A DNA stretch of 64,000 nucleotides from Verrucosispora sp. NA02020 (GCF_013364215.1 NZ_CP054923.1:2170001-2234000), one strand, 5' to 3'; positions 32,568 through 40,834 are shown, numbered from the stretch's first letter. Notes: generated by a model from the letters alone, not told the origin. Made by a program: numbers and translations.

Positions 32568-32761
32568 GTGGTTCTCCTCGGTTGGCAACACGAGTAGACC
32601 ACCTACGTCAGCCCTTGACTACCCAACGCTACCCATGGGAGGTTGGTGGGGAGGTCGATTCCCTCGGTTGGCGCTGTTGGGCCGTCCTCGCCGACGTGGA
32701 TGTCCGGCGCATTCCCCCGCGTTCGGGCATCCACGTCTTCAAGTAGCTGCGGCACAAGGAG

Positions 32762-33010
32762 GTGGCGGTGCTCCCTTCGACATGGCCGAGAGGAACGCGC
32801 TTGGACCGGGCGCGCAACGAGCCGGTCAATCGGGTCTCCTACGACGAGTACGTCCTAGCCGTCGCGCTGACCCTGGCCCGCCGACATCGGCCAGTGTGGT
32901 CCTGGCAGCACTGGCGGCGCATCTGTCAGTGCGGAGCCGACCTGCCGTGCCGTGCCCGGCACCGATTACCGATCAATCGTGGGCACTGGCCGCAGGCGGG
33001 TGAGCAATGA
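32762..33010 (+). CDS. Small Cys-containing AICE module protein 1
   Basis: 82 residues from GTG behind AAGGAGGTGG. The middle block RLDRARNEPVNRVSYDEYVLAVALTLARRHRPVWSWQHWRRICQCG-DLPCRARHRLP is rich in Arg and Trp and has two Cys pairs (CQCG and LPCR) that could bind zinc. Its TGA overlaps the ATG of the next gene. Of the kind found beside GntR repressors in actinomycete integrative elements; function unknown. Confidence 0.7.
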   Translation: MAVLPSTWPRGTRLDRARNEPVNRVSYDEYVLAVALTLARRHRPVWSWQHWRRICQCGADLPCRARHRLPINRGHWPQAGEQ

Positions 33011-33126
33011 GCGGCGGATCGGAGTGGGTGATCCTCGCGGCGCATGTTCAAGGGCTCGCCGGCTTGTGTGTCGGTTGCCGGGTGGCTCACGCGAGCGTTG
33101 TCCGATTTCTGGGCGGTGCGCGATGA
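33007..33126 (+). CDS. Small AICE module protein 2, 39 residues
   Basis: ATG overlaps the preceding stop (ATGA) and its own TGA overlaps the next ATG in the same way. The product contains EWVILAAHVQGLAGLCVGCR, where the CVGC pair recalls a rubredoxin-like or zinc knuckle. Short but supported by the double overlap on both sides. Function unknown. Confidence 0.65.
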   Translation: MSGGSEWVILAAHVQGLAGLCVGCRVAHASVVRFLGGAR

Positions 33127-33419
33127 CCACCCACGGCCCGGTCATGCCGATCTGGAGCTGTGGCGGCTGCGACCTGCCGTGGCCGTGTCCGACGCGGCGA
33201 CGGGAGCTGCGCGCGGAGTACGCAGACGCGCCGGTGTCGCTGGCTCTCTACCTCGGGGCCTACCTCGTCCAGGCCGCCGAGGACATGCCCTGGGCACCAG
33301 CCGGCACCCTGCACCGCCGCTTCATCGGCTGGACCAGGCAGCCGTCGGAAGTACAGCAGCGAAGTACAGCAACCGTGCCAGCCGAACCCGACCGGAACGA
33401 GCGCCACCAGGTCGGATGA
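33123..33419 (+). CDS. Small AICE module protein 3 (WxCxxC...WPCP family)
   Basis: 98 residues. IWSCGGCDLPWPCP forms a four-Cys-like zinc ribbon, followed by a helical block RRELRAEYADAPVSLALYLGAYLVQAAEDMPWAPAGTLHRRFIGWTRQ. The same family forms the C-terminal part of the chromosomal protein at 55116-55778 (CTGCGQEWPCP...ALAVYLGSCLLAAARDLP...RFLGWLPR). Third member of the ATGA-coupled module; it ends 36 bases before the right-hand repeat. The last 27 residues are polar and variable. Confidence 0.72.
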   Translation: MTTHGPVMPIWSCGGCDLPWPCPTRRRELRAEYADAPVSLALYLGAYLVQAAEDMPWAPAGTLHRRFIGWTRQPSEVQQRSTATVPAEPDRNERHQVG

Positions 33420-33455
33420 CCTCGTACGACACCCGATCCGACCGGCCTGCCGTGA

Positions 33456-33961
33456 GTTCACACCGAAGAGGTCACTGGTTCGATCCCAGTATCGCCCACA
33501 AGTCCCCAGGTGCCCCCTGTCCGCAGAATGCGCGGACCAGGGGGCCTTGTCATTTCTGCTCCGGGGGCCGAGCCCCCGGATACCCCGCGGTGCGGTGGGT
33601 GCGGTGCGTCGGTCCGCGCGGGGGCCGCGAGTTGATTTGCGTGGGTGCTGCGCGTTGGTTTGCGCGGGTGTGTCGGGCGTTGTGGACGGTGATCGGCTTC
33701 GTTGCCGCCTTGTCGCAGCGGGTCTGCCAGGAGCGCTGGAAGTTGCGCGGCTCGATGGGCGTGCCGTAGCGGGTGGTGAACACCAGGTCGTTGTCGTGCC
33801 ACGCCTTAACGGCGGCTGCCCGTGCCTCGTCGCGCTGCTCGTTCCTCAGCTTGAGTGCGGCCAGGCAGATGTCGGGCAGGGGCAGGGTGGCGTCGGATGC
33901 CTGGGTCTTGGTGTCGCGGTGCAGGAGCTTTCCGCGTACGCGTTGCAGTTGGCGGCTCACT
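33456..33961. repeat. 506-bp direct repeat, right copy (attR plus int 3' scar)
   Basis: Begins with 43 nt of the tRNA-Val 3' half (33456-33498), continues through the terminator and a 402-bp integrase fragment and ends gcggctcact. No difference from 23501-24006 is visible. The sequence beyond is a truncated host gene. Confidence 0.9.
33550..33951 (-). pseudogene. Integrase 3' fragment, copy C
   Basis: Same 133 codons as copy A, same 5' junction at CAACTGC. The fused sequence after the junction belongs to the 3' end of a host gene on the opposite strand, so this looks like the scar of an older element that took part of the chromosome with it. Confidence 0.88.
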
Positions 33962-34067
33962 CGCCGGTGGGGCGTACTCGGTCGACGCCGACCTGTTCCT
34001 GCGCACCCCGGCCGACGTGGCCGCGGGCGAGTACACCTCGACGCTGACCCTGTCCCTGTTCGAGTGA
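33952..34067 (+). pseudogene. 3' remnant of a host gene truncated by the element
   Basis: The + strand frame from the junction reads LAGGAYSVDADLFLRTPADV and onward to TLSLFE-stop, a beta-strand-rich end typical of secreted actinomycete proteins with repeated Thr-Leu strands. No start or upstream part is present. A good hairpin follows, so this is the true end of a lost gene. Confidence 0.7.
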
Positions 34068-34073
34068 TCCACC

Positions 34074-34107
34074 GGGTGGAGGCCGCCCGGCGTGGTGGCC
34101 TCCACCC
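34074..34107. terminator. Terminator after the truncated gene
   Basis: gggtggaggcc pairs with ggcctccaccc (11 bp) over a 12-base loop, between the remnant and the convergent P450 gene. Confidence 0.75.
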
Positions 34108-34184
34108 GTACCCCTGCGGGGTGAAGGGCTCGTCGTGAGCGTGCCCAGGATCCCGAGGCGGCGCCGGCGCGCGGCGGCCGGGCG

Positions 34185-35375
34185 TCACACGCGCAGGGGC
34201 AGGCCGTCGTGATGAAGCCGGAACGCGTCCAGGTCGGTGGCGTCGACCGCCAGCCGCAGGCCGGGCAGGTGCCGTGCCACCCGGTCGAACAGGATACGGC
34301 TCTCCAACCGCGCCAGGTGCGCGCCGAGGCAGAAGTGGATGCCGTACCCGAAGGCGAGGTGCCGACGGACGTCGGTGCGCGCGATGTCGTACTCGTGCGG
34401 CCGGTCGAAGACCGCCGGGTCCCGGTTGGCCCCCCACACCGACAGCCCCACGCGGTCGAACGCGGGGATCCGCCCACCGGCCAGCTCGACGTCCGCGAAG
34501 GCGAACCGTGGCGGCACGATCTCCACCGGCCCCCGGAACCGCAGCGTCTCCTCCACCACCGCCTCGGCCAGGGTGGGATCGTCGCGCAGCGCCTCCCACT
34601 GCGCGGGGTGGGTGAGCAGCAGGCGGAGTCCGTTGACGATCAGGTCGACGGTGGTCTCCTGCCCGGCGATGAGCAGCAACTGCACCAGCGCCACCAACTC
34701 GTCGCGGTCCAGCCGGTCCGCCCGGTCCTCCGCCGCCACCAGCTCGGAGATCAGGTCGTCGGCCGGGTAGGCGCGGCGGCGCGCCGCCAGGTCGTCGAGG
34801 TACGCCGCGAACTCCAGGGTCGCCGTCGGGCCGTCGAACCCGGCCGACACGATCGCCGCCGACCAGGCCCGGAACTGCGGCCGGTCCGCCTCCGGTACGC
34901 CCACCAACTCGGCGATGACGTTGACCGGCACCGGATCGGCGAGGTCGGCCACCGCCTCCACGTGACCCCGCCGACGTGCCCGGTCGACGAGTCGGTCGGC
35001 GAGGTCACCGATCCACGGCTCCAGCCGGGCCACCGCCCGCGCGGTGAATCCGCCGCTGACCAGTCCCCGCAGGCGGGTGTGGTCGGGCGGATCGAGGCTG
35101 ATGAGCTGCCGGGACTCGATCCTCGCCACCTCGGACAACGCCTCCGGGGCCGGGGCGGGGCCGTCCGGGCGGTGCCGGTGCACCTCGTGCCCGATCATCG
35201 GGTGCCGCAGGCCGTGCAGCACGTCGGCATGACCGGCGACCACCCACAGCCGGTTGCCGGCGGGGTCGATCTGGAGCACCGGTCCGCCGCTGTCCCGCAC
35301 CCGGTCGTAGAACTCGTGCGGGTTCCGGCGTACCACCGGGTCCCACAGCTCCGAAAGGCCGAACGCGACCGCCAC
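34185..35375 (-). CDS. Cytochrome P450 (bacterial soluble type)
   Basis: 396 residues. I-helix AGQET (238-242, acid-alcohol pair replaced by Glu-Thr), K-helix E276-T-L-R279 and heme loop FGYGIHFCLGAHLAR with Cys349 as the iron ligand. Typical class I actinomycete P450 needing ferredoxin and reductase, neither of which is encoded nearby. GTG 35375 has GAGGAGG upstream. Substrate unknown; the adjacent LacI regulator is divergent. An intergenic palindromic repeat follows the promoter region. Confidence 0.9.
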   Translation of the reverse strand: MAVAFGLSELWDPVVRRNPHEFYDRVRDSGGPVLQIDPAGNRLWVVAGHADVLHGLRHPMIGHEVHRHRPDGPAPAPEALSEVARIESRQLISLDPPDHTRLRGLVSGGFTARAVARLEPWIGDLADRLVDRARRRGHVEAVADLADPVPVNVIAELVGVPEADRPQFRAWSAAIVSAGFDGPTATLEFAAYLDDLAARRRAYPADDLISELVAAEDRADRLDRDELVALVQLLLIAGQETTVDLIVNGLRLLLTHPAQWEALRDDPTLAEAVVEETLRFRGPVEIVPPRFAFADVELAGGRIPAFDRVGLSVWGANRDPAVFDRPHEYDIARTDVRRHLAFGYGIHFCLGAHLARLESRILFDRVARHLPGLRLAVDATDLDAFRLHHDGLPLRV

Positions 35376-35391
35376 CTGGCCTCCTCGGATG

Positions 35392-35444
35392 AAAGGAAGG
35401 GTCCCCTGCTAACGCCTCGTGTATAGCAGGGGACCCCTCCTTAC
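35392..35444. repeat. Palindromic intergenic repeat, copy 2 (inverted)
   Basis: aaggaagggtcccctgct and agcaggggacccctccttac form a 17-19 bp stem around aacgcctcgtgtat, the exact complement of the loop in copy 1 (5515-5528). It lies 16 bases upstream of the P450 start, so it must be in that gene's promoter or leader. Confidence 0.8.
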
Positions 35445-35589
35445 ATTCGGGCAGCGAACGTTTCGGGGGAGTTTTCGGGAAGGGAGCACCGACGGGCCTT
35501 CCTGAGCCGAGTCGACGGGACGCATCGGTGTAGTGTTCCGCGCAGGTACGAGCGACAGTGCGGGTCGGGCAACGGTCCGAAACAACGCC

Positions 35590-35601
35590 GAAAACGTTTA
35601 C
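35590..35601. promoter_or_regulatory. LacI-type operator candidate
   Basis: GAAAACGTTTAC, centred on AAACGTTT (35592-35599), about 100 bases before the LacI gene. A central CG with flanking A/T is typical of LacI/CcpA-family sites; probably autoregulatory. Confidence 0.45.
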
Positions 35602-35695
35602 AAGATCACGTCCACCGGGAGTGCCTGTACGGGCTTCCGGGGCAGCCTGTCGCCGCTGCGTCGCATCCGTGCCGGTCGTTGGGAGGGAGCACCGC

Positions 35696-36724
35696 ATGAC
35701 GTCCGAGCCCGAGGTCCCCGCCAACCGCACACCCACCCTCACCGACGTCGCCAAGCTGGCCGGTGTCTCGGTCGCTACCGCCTCCAAGGCCATCAACGGA
35801 CGTGGCGAGGTGCGGGCGACCACCCGGGTACGCGTGCTGGAGGCCGCCGAGCTGCTCTCCTTCGCGCCGAACGCCCTGGCCCGAGGGCTGCTCAGCGGCC
35901 GGACCGGGACGGTCGGCCTGCTCACCAGCGATCTGGAGGGACGGTTCTCGATTCCCATCCTGATGGGGGCCGAGGACGCCTTCGGGGCGGGGCAGGTGTC
36001 GGTCTTCCTGTGCGACGCCCGGGGTGACGCGATCCGGGAGAAGCACCACGTCCGCGCGCTGCTGTCGCGCCGGGTGGACGGGCTGATCGTGGTCGGCTCG
36101 CGGACCGATCCCCGGCCGCCGCTGGCCGGCAACATCCCGGTGCCGGTGGTCTACGTGTACGCCCCCTCCTCGGACCCGGCCGACATCTCCATCACCGTCG
36201 ACAACGTCGGTGGTGGCCGCCTCGCCATCGAGCACCTGCTGGCCTGCGGCCGGCGCAACATCGCCCACATCACCGGCGAGCCGGGGTTCCAGGCGGCCCG
36301 GGACCGGGCCGAGGGCGCGGCGGCGGCGCTCGCGGCGGCGGGCCTGGGCATGGTCGGTGACCGGCCCTACTACGGGTCGTGGGACGAGTCCTGGGGGCGC
36401 GCCGCCGCACGCATGATCGTGGAGCAGCGGCCCGAGGTGGACGCGATCTTCTGCGGCAGCGACCAGATCGCCCGGGGCGTCCTGGACGCGTTGCGTGATC
36501 TCGGGCGGGACGTGCCGGGGGCGATCTCGGTGATCGGATTCGACAACTGGGAGGCCATCTCCGCCGACTGCCGCCCCCGGCTGACCAGCGTCGACATGAA
36601 CCTCCAACACCTCGGCGCGGTGGCCGGGCAGCGCCTCTTCGCGGCCATCGACGGTGCGGTGACGCACTCCGAGGAGTTCGCCAGCCGCCTGGTGATGCGC
36701 GAGTCGACGCTGCCCGTGCGCTGA
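35696..36724 (+). CDS. LacI-family transcriptional regulator
   Basis: 342 residues. LTDVAKLAGVSVATASKAINGRGEVRATTRVRVLEAAELLSFAPNALARGL is the LacI DNA-binding and hinge region; the rest is a periplasmic-binding-like sugar-sensing domain with GLIVVGSRTD, ITGEPGFQAARDRAEG, FCGSDQIARGVLDALRDLG and a VIGFDNWE strand. ATG 35696 has GGGAGGGAG upstream. Its neighbours are P450 (divergent) and chitinase (convergent), so a role in polymer or sugar control is likely; it is also a candidate to bind the mannanase operators, although nothing proves it. Confidence 0.88.
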   Translation: MTSEPEVPANRTPTLTDVAKLAGVSVATASKAINGRGEVRATTRVRVLEAAELLSFAPNALARGLLSGRTGTVGLLTSDLEGRFSIPILMGAEDAFGAGQVSVFLCDARGDAIREKHHVRALLSRRVDGLIVVGSRTDPRPPLAGNIPVPVVYVYAPSSDPADISITVDNVGGGRLAIEHLLACGRRNIAHITGEPGFQAARDRAEGAAAALAAAGLGMVGDRPYYGSWDESWGRAAARMIVEQRPEVDAIFCGSDQIARGVLDALRDLGRDVPGAISVIGFDNWEAISADCRPRLTSVDMNLQHLGAVAGQRLFAAIDGAVTHSEEFASRLVMRESTLPVR

Positions 36725-36805
36725 GGGAGCCGGAGGTCCGGGGCTGAGGCGGCGGCCGACCGTCCGGGCGCTGAGGTGGCCGCCGGTGGATGGTGGCCCG
36801 GGTGG

Positions 36806-38143
36806 CTACCGGGTGGTGAGCCCGAGGCTGATCGTCTTGGTCAGCGTGGCGTTGTCGTCGTCGCCGTCGAGCGACCAGATCATCGCCCCGCCGAGCCCGG
36901 CGGTCCGGATGTAGAGCATCTTCTGGAGCACCACCGCCGGGTCGTCATACGTCCACAGGGTGGTGCCGTCGAACAGCCAGGCGTGCCCGGCGCGCAGGTC
37001 GCGGTGCACCGTGAATCCCTTGCCCGGCAACGTCTTGAGCTGCTTGTAGTCCTCGTAGCCGGCGGCGTGCGTGGCCGGTGCCGGGCCGGTGGCGGGGCGG
37101 AACAGGCCGGTGCCGCCGCCGGTGACGCCGGTCCAGCCCTGGCCGTAGTACGGGATGCCCAGCACCAGCTTGCCGCGTGGTGCGCCACGGGCGATCCAAC
37201 CGTCGACCGCCACCTGTACGGAGAAGTCGGGGTCGTCCGGCGCGCCCCTGGGCACGCGCAACGCCGACTGCTGGTTGGTCACCGAGTCCCAGCTGCCGTG
37301 GAAGTCGTACCCCTGCACGGTCGCGAAGTCCAGGTACTTGAAGATCTTGCGGCCCTCGAATCCGGCGTCCATCGCGGCCGGGTTGGCCGGCAGGAAGGCG
37401 GTCAGTGGGTAATGCGTGCGGGTGGTCCGGCCGTGCGCGTCGAGCTGCCGACGGAACTCGGCGAGCAGCTTGGTGAAGTTCTCCCGGTCCTGCGGGCGGA
37501 CCACGTTGCCCGGCTCACCCGGCGAGCCAGGCCACTCCCAGTCCAGGTCGATGCCGTCGAAGACCCCGGCGGCCGAGCCCGGTCCGCCGCTGCCGCCGTC
37601 CAGGATCGGCAGGTCGCCCTTGAGGTAGAGGTCGATGCAGGAGGCGACGAACGCTTTCCGGGAGGCGTCGGTGCGGGCCGCGTTGGAGAAGTACGTCGAC
37701 CAGCTCCAGCCGCCCAGCGAGATCATCACCTTGAGGTGCGGGTGCTTGGCCTTGAGCTTCGCCAACTGGCCGAAGTTGCCGTTGAGCGGCTCGCCCCAGG
37801 CGTCGGCGACCCCGTCGACGCTCTCCTGCGCCGGGACCGGGCGCTGGTAGTCGGCCCAGGCGTCGCCCTCACCCGGCCCACCGTCCACGAAGCAGCGACC
37901 GTCCTCGCTGACGTTGCCGAAGGCGTAGTTGATGTGGGTCAACCGACTCGCCGCCCCGGAGGTGTCCAGCTTCTGCACCGGGAACGCCCGGCCGTAGATG
38001 CCCCACTGGGTGAAGTAGCCGACCCGGTGGTAGCCGGTGCCGCGCTGCGGAGCCGCGTTCGCGGCGACCGGTGGTGCGGCGGTGACCAGCAGCGTGGTCA
38101 GCGCCACGAGGGCGGTGAGGCGGCGGGGACGGAACGGTCGCAT
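36806..38143 (-). CDS. Secreted GH18 chitinase
   Basis: 445 residues: Sec signal peptide (about 1-32), then a GH18 barrel. The catalytic DxxDxDxE motif is Asp196, Asp199, Asp201, Glu203 in FDGIDLDWEW; SLGGW (142-146) and the YDFHGSWD and MIWSLDGDD strands are also typical. An insertion between the barrel strands near YGQGWTGVTGGG suggests the chitinase insertion domain of family A enzymes. No carbohydrate-binding module is attached. Start ATG 38143 follows GGGAG. Degrades chitin outside the cell. Confidence 0.9.
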   Translation of the reverse strand: MRPFRPRRLTALVALTTLLVTAAPPVAANAAPQRGTGYHRVGYFTQWGIYGRAFPVQKLDTSGAASRLTHINYAFGNVSEDGRCFVDGGPGEGDAWADYQRPVPAQESVDGVADAWGEPLNGNFGQLAKLKAKHPHLKVMISLGGWSWSTYFSNAARTDASRKAFVASCIDLYLKGDLPILDGGSGGPGSAAGVFDGIDLDWEWPGSPGEPGNVVRPQDRENFTKLLAEFRRQLDAHGRTTRTHYPLTAFLPANPAAMDAGFEGRKIFKYLDFATVQGYDFHGSWDSVTNQQSALRVPRGAPDDPDFSVQVAVDGWIARGAPRGKLVLGIPYYGQGWTGVTGGGTGLFRPATGPAPATHAAGYEDYKQLKTLPGKGFTVHRDLRAGHAWLFDGTTLWTYDDPAVVLQKMLYIRTAGLGGAMIWSLDGDDDNATLTKTISLGLTTR

Positions 38144-38221
38144 CGGCACTCCCGGGAGGTCCACGGCGATCAGTAAAGACACTTGCCTGATTGACGAAGT
38201 TAAGCTGATCACCGTTTCCGG

Positions 38222-38737
38222 TCAAGGGTTGGTCCGGTTCCCGTCGCCGCGCTCACGCAGGTCCCGCTCGGCGGCGGCGACCACCACCGGATCGGCGCAT
38301 CCGGCCGCGTAACCGGCGATCCGGCGGCGGATGTCCCGGCCGAGCAGCCAGGTGCCGATCCGGTCCGCGAGCGGCCGCAGCAGCGCCGGACGGCAGCGGA
38401 AGTGGTATCGCCAGGTGGCGACCGAGTGGCCGGGCTCGGCGGCCGGCGCGAACCGCCAGCCGCCGGCGAACATCTCGAAGAACCACGGGCCACGCACCAT
38501 CTTCATGCCAACGGTGGTCGGCGGTGCGTAGGAGACGTACTCACTGACCATCGAGAAGCCGTGCCGGGACCGGGTGAACGTGCGGACGCCCTTGTCCGGC
38601 CGGACGGCGCCGTCGACGAAGTGCTGACTGCGGACGAACGGGTCCCACCGCCGCCGGACCGGCATGGTGGTCTGCGAGATCGCGAACGCGAGATTCGGGG
38701 GTACGGGGACGACGGCCACCGCCTCAACCACGGGCAT
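38222..38737 (-). CDS. SRPBCC-fold protein
   Basis: 171 residues with the START/Bet v1 pattern: VVEAVAVVPVPPNLAFAISQTTMPVRRRWDPFV (first strand and helix) and a late W-R-Y-H strand with a long C-terminal helix. Proteins of this fold bind hydrophobic ligands or act as cyclases/dehydratases; the specific role is unknown. It lies upstream of the chitinase on the same strand, separated by 78 bases. Confidence 0.75.
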   Translation of the reverse strand: MPVVEAVAVVPVPPNLAFAISQTTMPVRRRWDPFVRSQHFVDGAVRPDKGVRTFTRSRHGFSMVSEYVSYAPPTTVGMKMVRGPWFFEMFAGGWRFAPAAEPGHSVATWRYHFRCRPALLRPLADRIGTWLLGRDIRRRIAGYAAGCADPVVVAAAERDLRERGDGNRTNP

Positions 38738-38987
38738 CGCCCCATTGTCCCCCGGTGCGACCGGTTCGGCCCGGGTGGCCGGGTGCCCGTCCGGCCCCGG
38801 GTGGATCGACTGGTCGTCCCTTGTATCGATGGTTCTCGAATGAAAAACTCTGCGTAGTCGCGTCCGGGGCCGGCGTGCGAACCATCGTCAGGGCGTGCGG
38901 GAATGCCACCCGCGCAGGGCAGCCCGTTTCCAGGCACCGGCCGCCGTGCTGCGCCCGGTGCTCCCACCACCCCGGAGGAGACACCGC

Positions 38988-39746
38988 ATGTCGAAGAAGT
39001 ACGCCCTGGCGACGATCGCCGCCGCGACGCTGGCCCTGGTGGGCGCGGCCGGCGTGGCGAGCAGCGCGGGCGCCGCCACGTCCCCGCCCGTCCCGCTCAC
39101 CACCTCGCAGTCGCCGACGCCGACGGTGACGGTGTGTCCGCCCGCGCTGCCGTTGGCCGGAATGGTGGCCGGCACCACCACCACGACCGTCACCATCCGT
39201 TACTCGCTGACGTTCCGGCCGCCGTGCGGGTACGACCTGCCCATCACGGTGCACCTCTTCGCCACCCGGGAGGACGCCGAGCAGTGGCACAACCCGGTGG
39301 CCTCGGCGGACACCGGGCTGGAGAGCTACGGCAACGTAGTGGTCGAGGGGCTCACCCCGGACACCGAGTACTGGTTCCGGTTCAGCGATGCGAAGGGCCG
39401 GCGGGACCCGTACATCCTCGGCGGGCCGGCGCGCACGCAGGAGGTGCCGGTGTGTGCCGCGACGGCGACGATCGGCAGCGGCTGGGGGAGTGGCTTCGTC
39501 GCCACGGTCACCGTGCGCAACACCGGGACCGAGGTTCTCGACGGCTGGCGGGTCTCCTGGACCTGGCCCGGTGACCAGCGGGTCCAGTCGCTCTGGAACG
39601 GGACGGTGACCGAGGCGGGTAGCGAGGTGACCGTCCGCGACGCCGGCTGGAACGGCCGACTCGCCCCGGGCGGGTCGACGACGTTCGGCCTGCTCGCGTC
39701 GACCACCTTGGTGCCGGAGGGCTTCGCGCTCGCCTGTGGTCGCTGA
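38988..39746 (+). CDS. Secreted CBM2 protein without catalytic domain
   Basis: 252 residues: signal peptide (about 1-30), a Pro/Thr spacer, an FnIII-like domain (about 50-145) and a C-terminal CBM2 (about 150-252) with CAATATIGSGWGSGFVATVTVRNTG, WRVSWTWPG and WNGRLAPGGSTTFGL. The surface Trp residues expected for cellulose are present. No glycoside hydrolase or oxidase domain is fused. It may act as a cellulose-adhesion or synergy factor. Start set by GGAGGAG before ATG 38988. Confidence 0.82.
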   Translation: MSKKYALATIAAATLALVGAAGVASSAGAATSPPVPLTTSQSPTPTVTVCPPALPLAGMVAGTTTTTVTIRYSLTFRPPCGYDLPITVHLFATREDAEQWHNPVASADTGLESYGNVVVEGLTPDTEYWFRFSDAKGRRDPYILGGPARTQEVPVCAATATIGSGWGSGFVATVTVRNTGTEVLDGWRVSWTWPGDQRVQSLWNGTVTEAGSEVTVRDAGWNGRLAPGGSTTFGLLASTTLVPEGFALACGR

Positions 39747-39786
39747 GGCGGACGGCGGACCCCGGCCGCATGGAGGATTGTGAGTG

Positions 39787-39804
39787 CGTTACCGGGTGGT
39801 AACG
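39787..39804. promoter_or_regulatory. CGTTACC-gggt-GGTAACG operator before the symporter gene
   Basis: A perfect 7+4+7 palindrome ending 10 bases before the ATG of the symporter gene, so a bound protein would block translation start or a leaderless promoter. Same architecture as the site before the SDR gene at 21018-21035. Confidence 0.7.
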
Positions 39805-39814
39805 ATGTCGTGTC

Positions 39815-40711
39815 ATGGACTCTGCCCTGACCCTGATCGGACTGCCCGTCGCCCTCGGCATCATCATGCTCGGTCTGGGTCTCGGCCTGACCGTCGCGGA
39901 CTTCCGGCGGGTGGCCCAGCACCCGAAGGCCGCCGTCATCGCGCTGGCCTGCCAGGTGCTGCTGTTGCCGGCGCTCTGCTTCGGCCTGGTGCTCGCCTTC
40001 GACCTGCCGCCGGAACTGGCCGTCGGGATGATGCTGCTCGCAGCGTCGCCCGGCGGCACCACGGCCAACCTCTACAGCCACCTGTTCGGGGGACACGTGG
40101 CGCTGAACATCACCCTCACCGCGATCAACTCGGTGCTCGCCGTGCTCACCCTGCCGATCGTGGTCAACCTGTCGGCGGGCTACTTCCTGAGCGACGCGAC
40201 GAGCATCGGCCTGCAGTTCGACAAGGTGGTGCAGGTGTTCGCCATCGTGCTCGTGCCGGTCGCGATCGGCATGCTGGTGCGGGCCCGGGTGCCGCGCGTC
40301 GCCGACCGGCTCGACCGGCCGGTCCGGATCATGTCCGTGGTGGTGCTCGTCGCGGTGATCCTCGGCGCGGTGCTCGGCGAGCGGGAGAACATCGCCGACT
40401 ACTTCGTCGCGGTCGGTCTGGCGGTGCTGGCGTTCAACCTGCTCAGCCTCGCGATCGGCTACGGGGTGCCCCGTCTGGCCGGGATCGACCCGACCGCCGC
40501 GAAGGCGGCCGGTTTCGAGATCGGCATCCACAACAGCACCCTGGCCATCACGATCGCGCTCAGCCCGGCGCTGCTGAACAACACGCAGATGGCGATCCCG
40601 GCCGCCGTCTACGGCATTGTCATGTTCTTTACCGCAGCGGCTTTCGGATACCTGGTCAACCGCGTCGACGCGCGGCCCCGCAGCACTCGCGACGGTGCCA
40701 CGACGACCTGA
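39815..40711 (+). CDS. Bile acid:sodium symporter-family transporter
   Basis: 298 residues, about nine to ten membrane helices. The BASS/ACR3 signatures are ASPGGTTANLYSHLFGG (helix with unwound segment) and FEIGIHNSTLAITIALS, the two crossing motifs for sodium and substrate. Substrate could be an organic acid, pantoate-like compound or bile-acid-like molecule. No ribosome site is obvious and the ATG lies just after the operator, consistent with leaderless translation. Confidence 0.85.
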   Translation: MDSALTLIGLPVALGIIMLGLGLGLTVADFRRVAQHPKAAVIALACQVLLLPALCFGLVLAFDLPPELAVGMMLLAASPGGTTANLYSHLFGGHVALNITLTAINSVLAVLTLPIVVNLSAGYFLSDATSIGLQFDKVVQVFAIVLVPVAIGMLVRARVPRVADRLDRPVRIMSVVVLVAVILGAVLGERENIADYFVAVGLAVLAFNLLSLAIGYGVPRLAGIDPTAAKAAGFEIGIHNSTLAITIALSPALLNNTQMAIPAAVYGIVMFFTAAAFGYLVNRVDARPRSTRDGATTT

Positions 40712-40822
40712 GAAAAGGGCGCTGAGCAGTCAGGACACGACGATCACCGGTCGCCGTGCGGGCACCGTCCACGCGCGATGCCGCATCGACGACTGGATCT
40801 GCCGTCGCGTTCCCTGCCTGTG

Positions 40823-40834
40823 CAACGATCGTTG
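40823..40834. promoter_or_regulatory. CAACGATCGTTG palindrome
   Basis: A perfect 12-base palindrome about 100 bases before the FAD monooxygenase gene; TetR-like in form. Confidence 0.5.

Larger units (their letters stand above)
23501..33961. mobile_element. AICE-like element integrated in tRNA-Val, degenerate
   Basis: The element is bounded by 506-bp direct repeats (23501-24006 and 33456-33961), 9,955 bases apart. It carries the AICE core on the minus strand in the order rep, xis, int, each overlapping the next, a GntR-type repressor near the right end and a divergent three-gene module. Cargo (28.1-32.1 kb) is lower in GC and includes PIN and other unassigned genes. An FtsK/TraB translocase, Spd spread genes and a relaxase are absent. 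The long integrase ORF lacks its usual C-terminal catalytic segment. It is therefore probably unable to move on its own, although homologous recombination between the long repeats could delete it. Confidence 0.85.
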
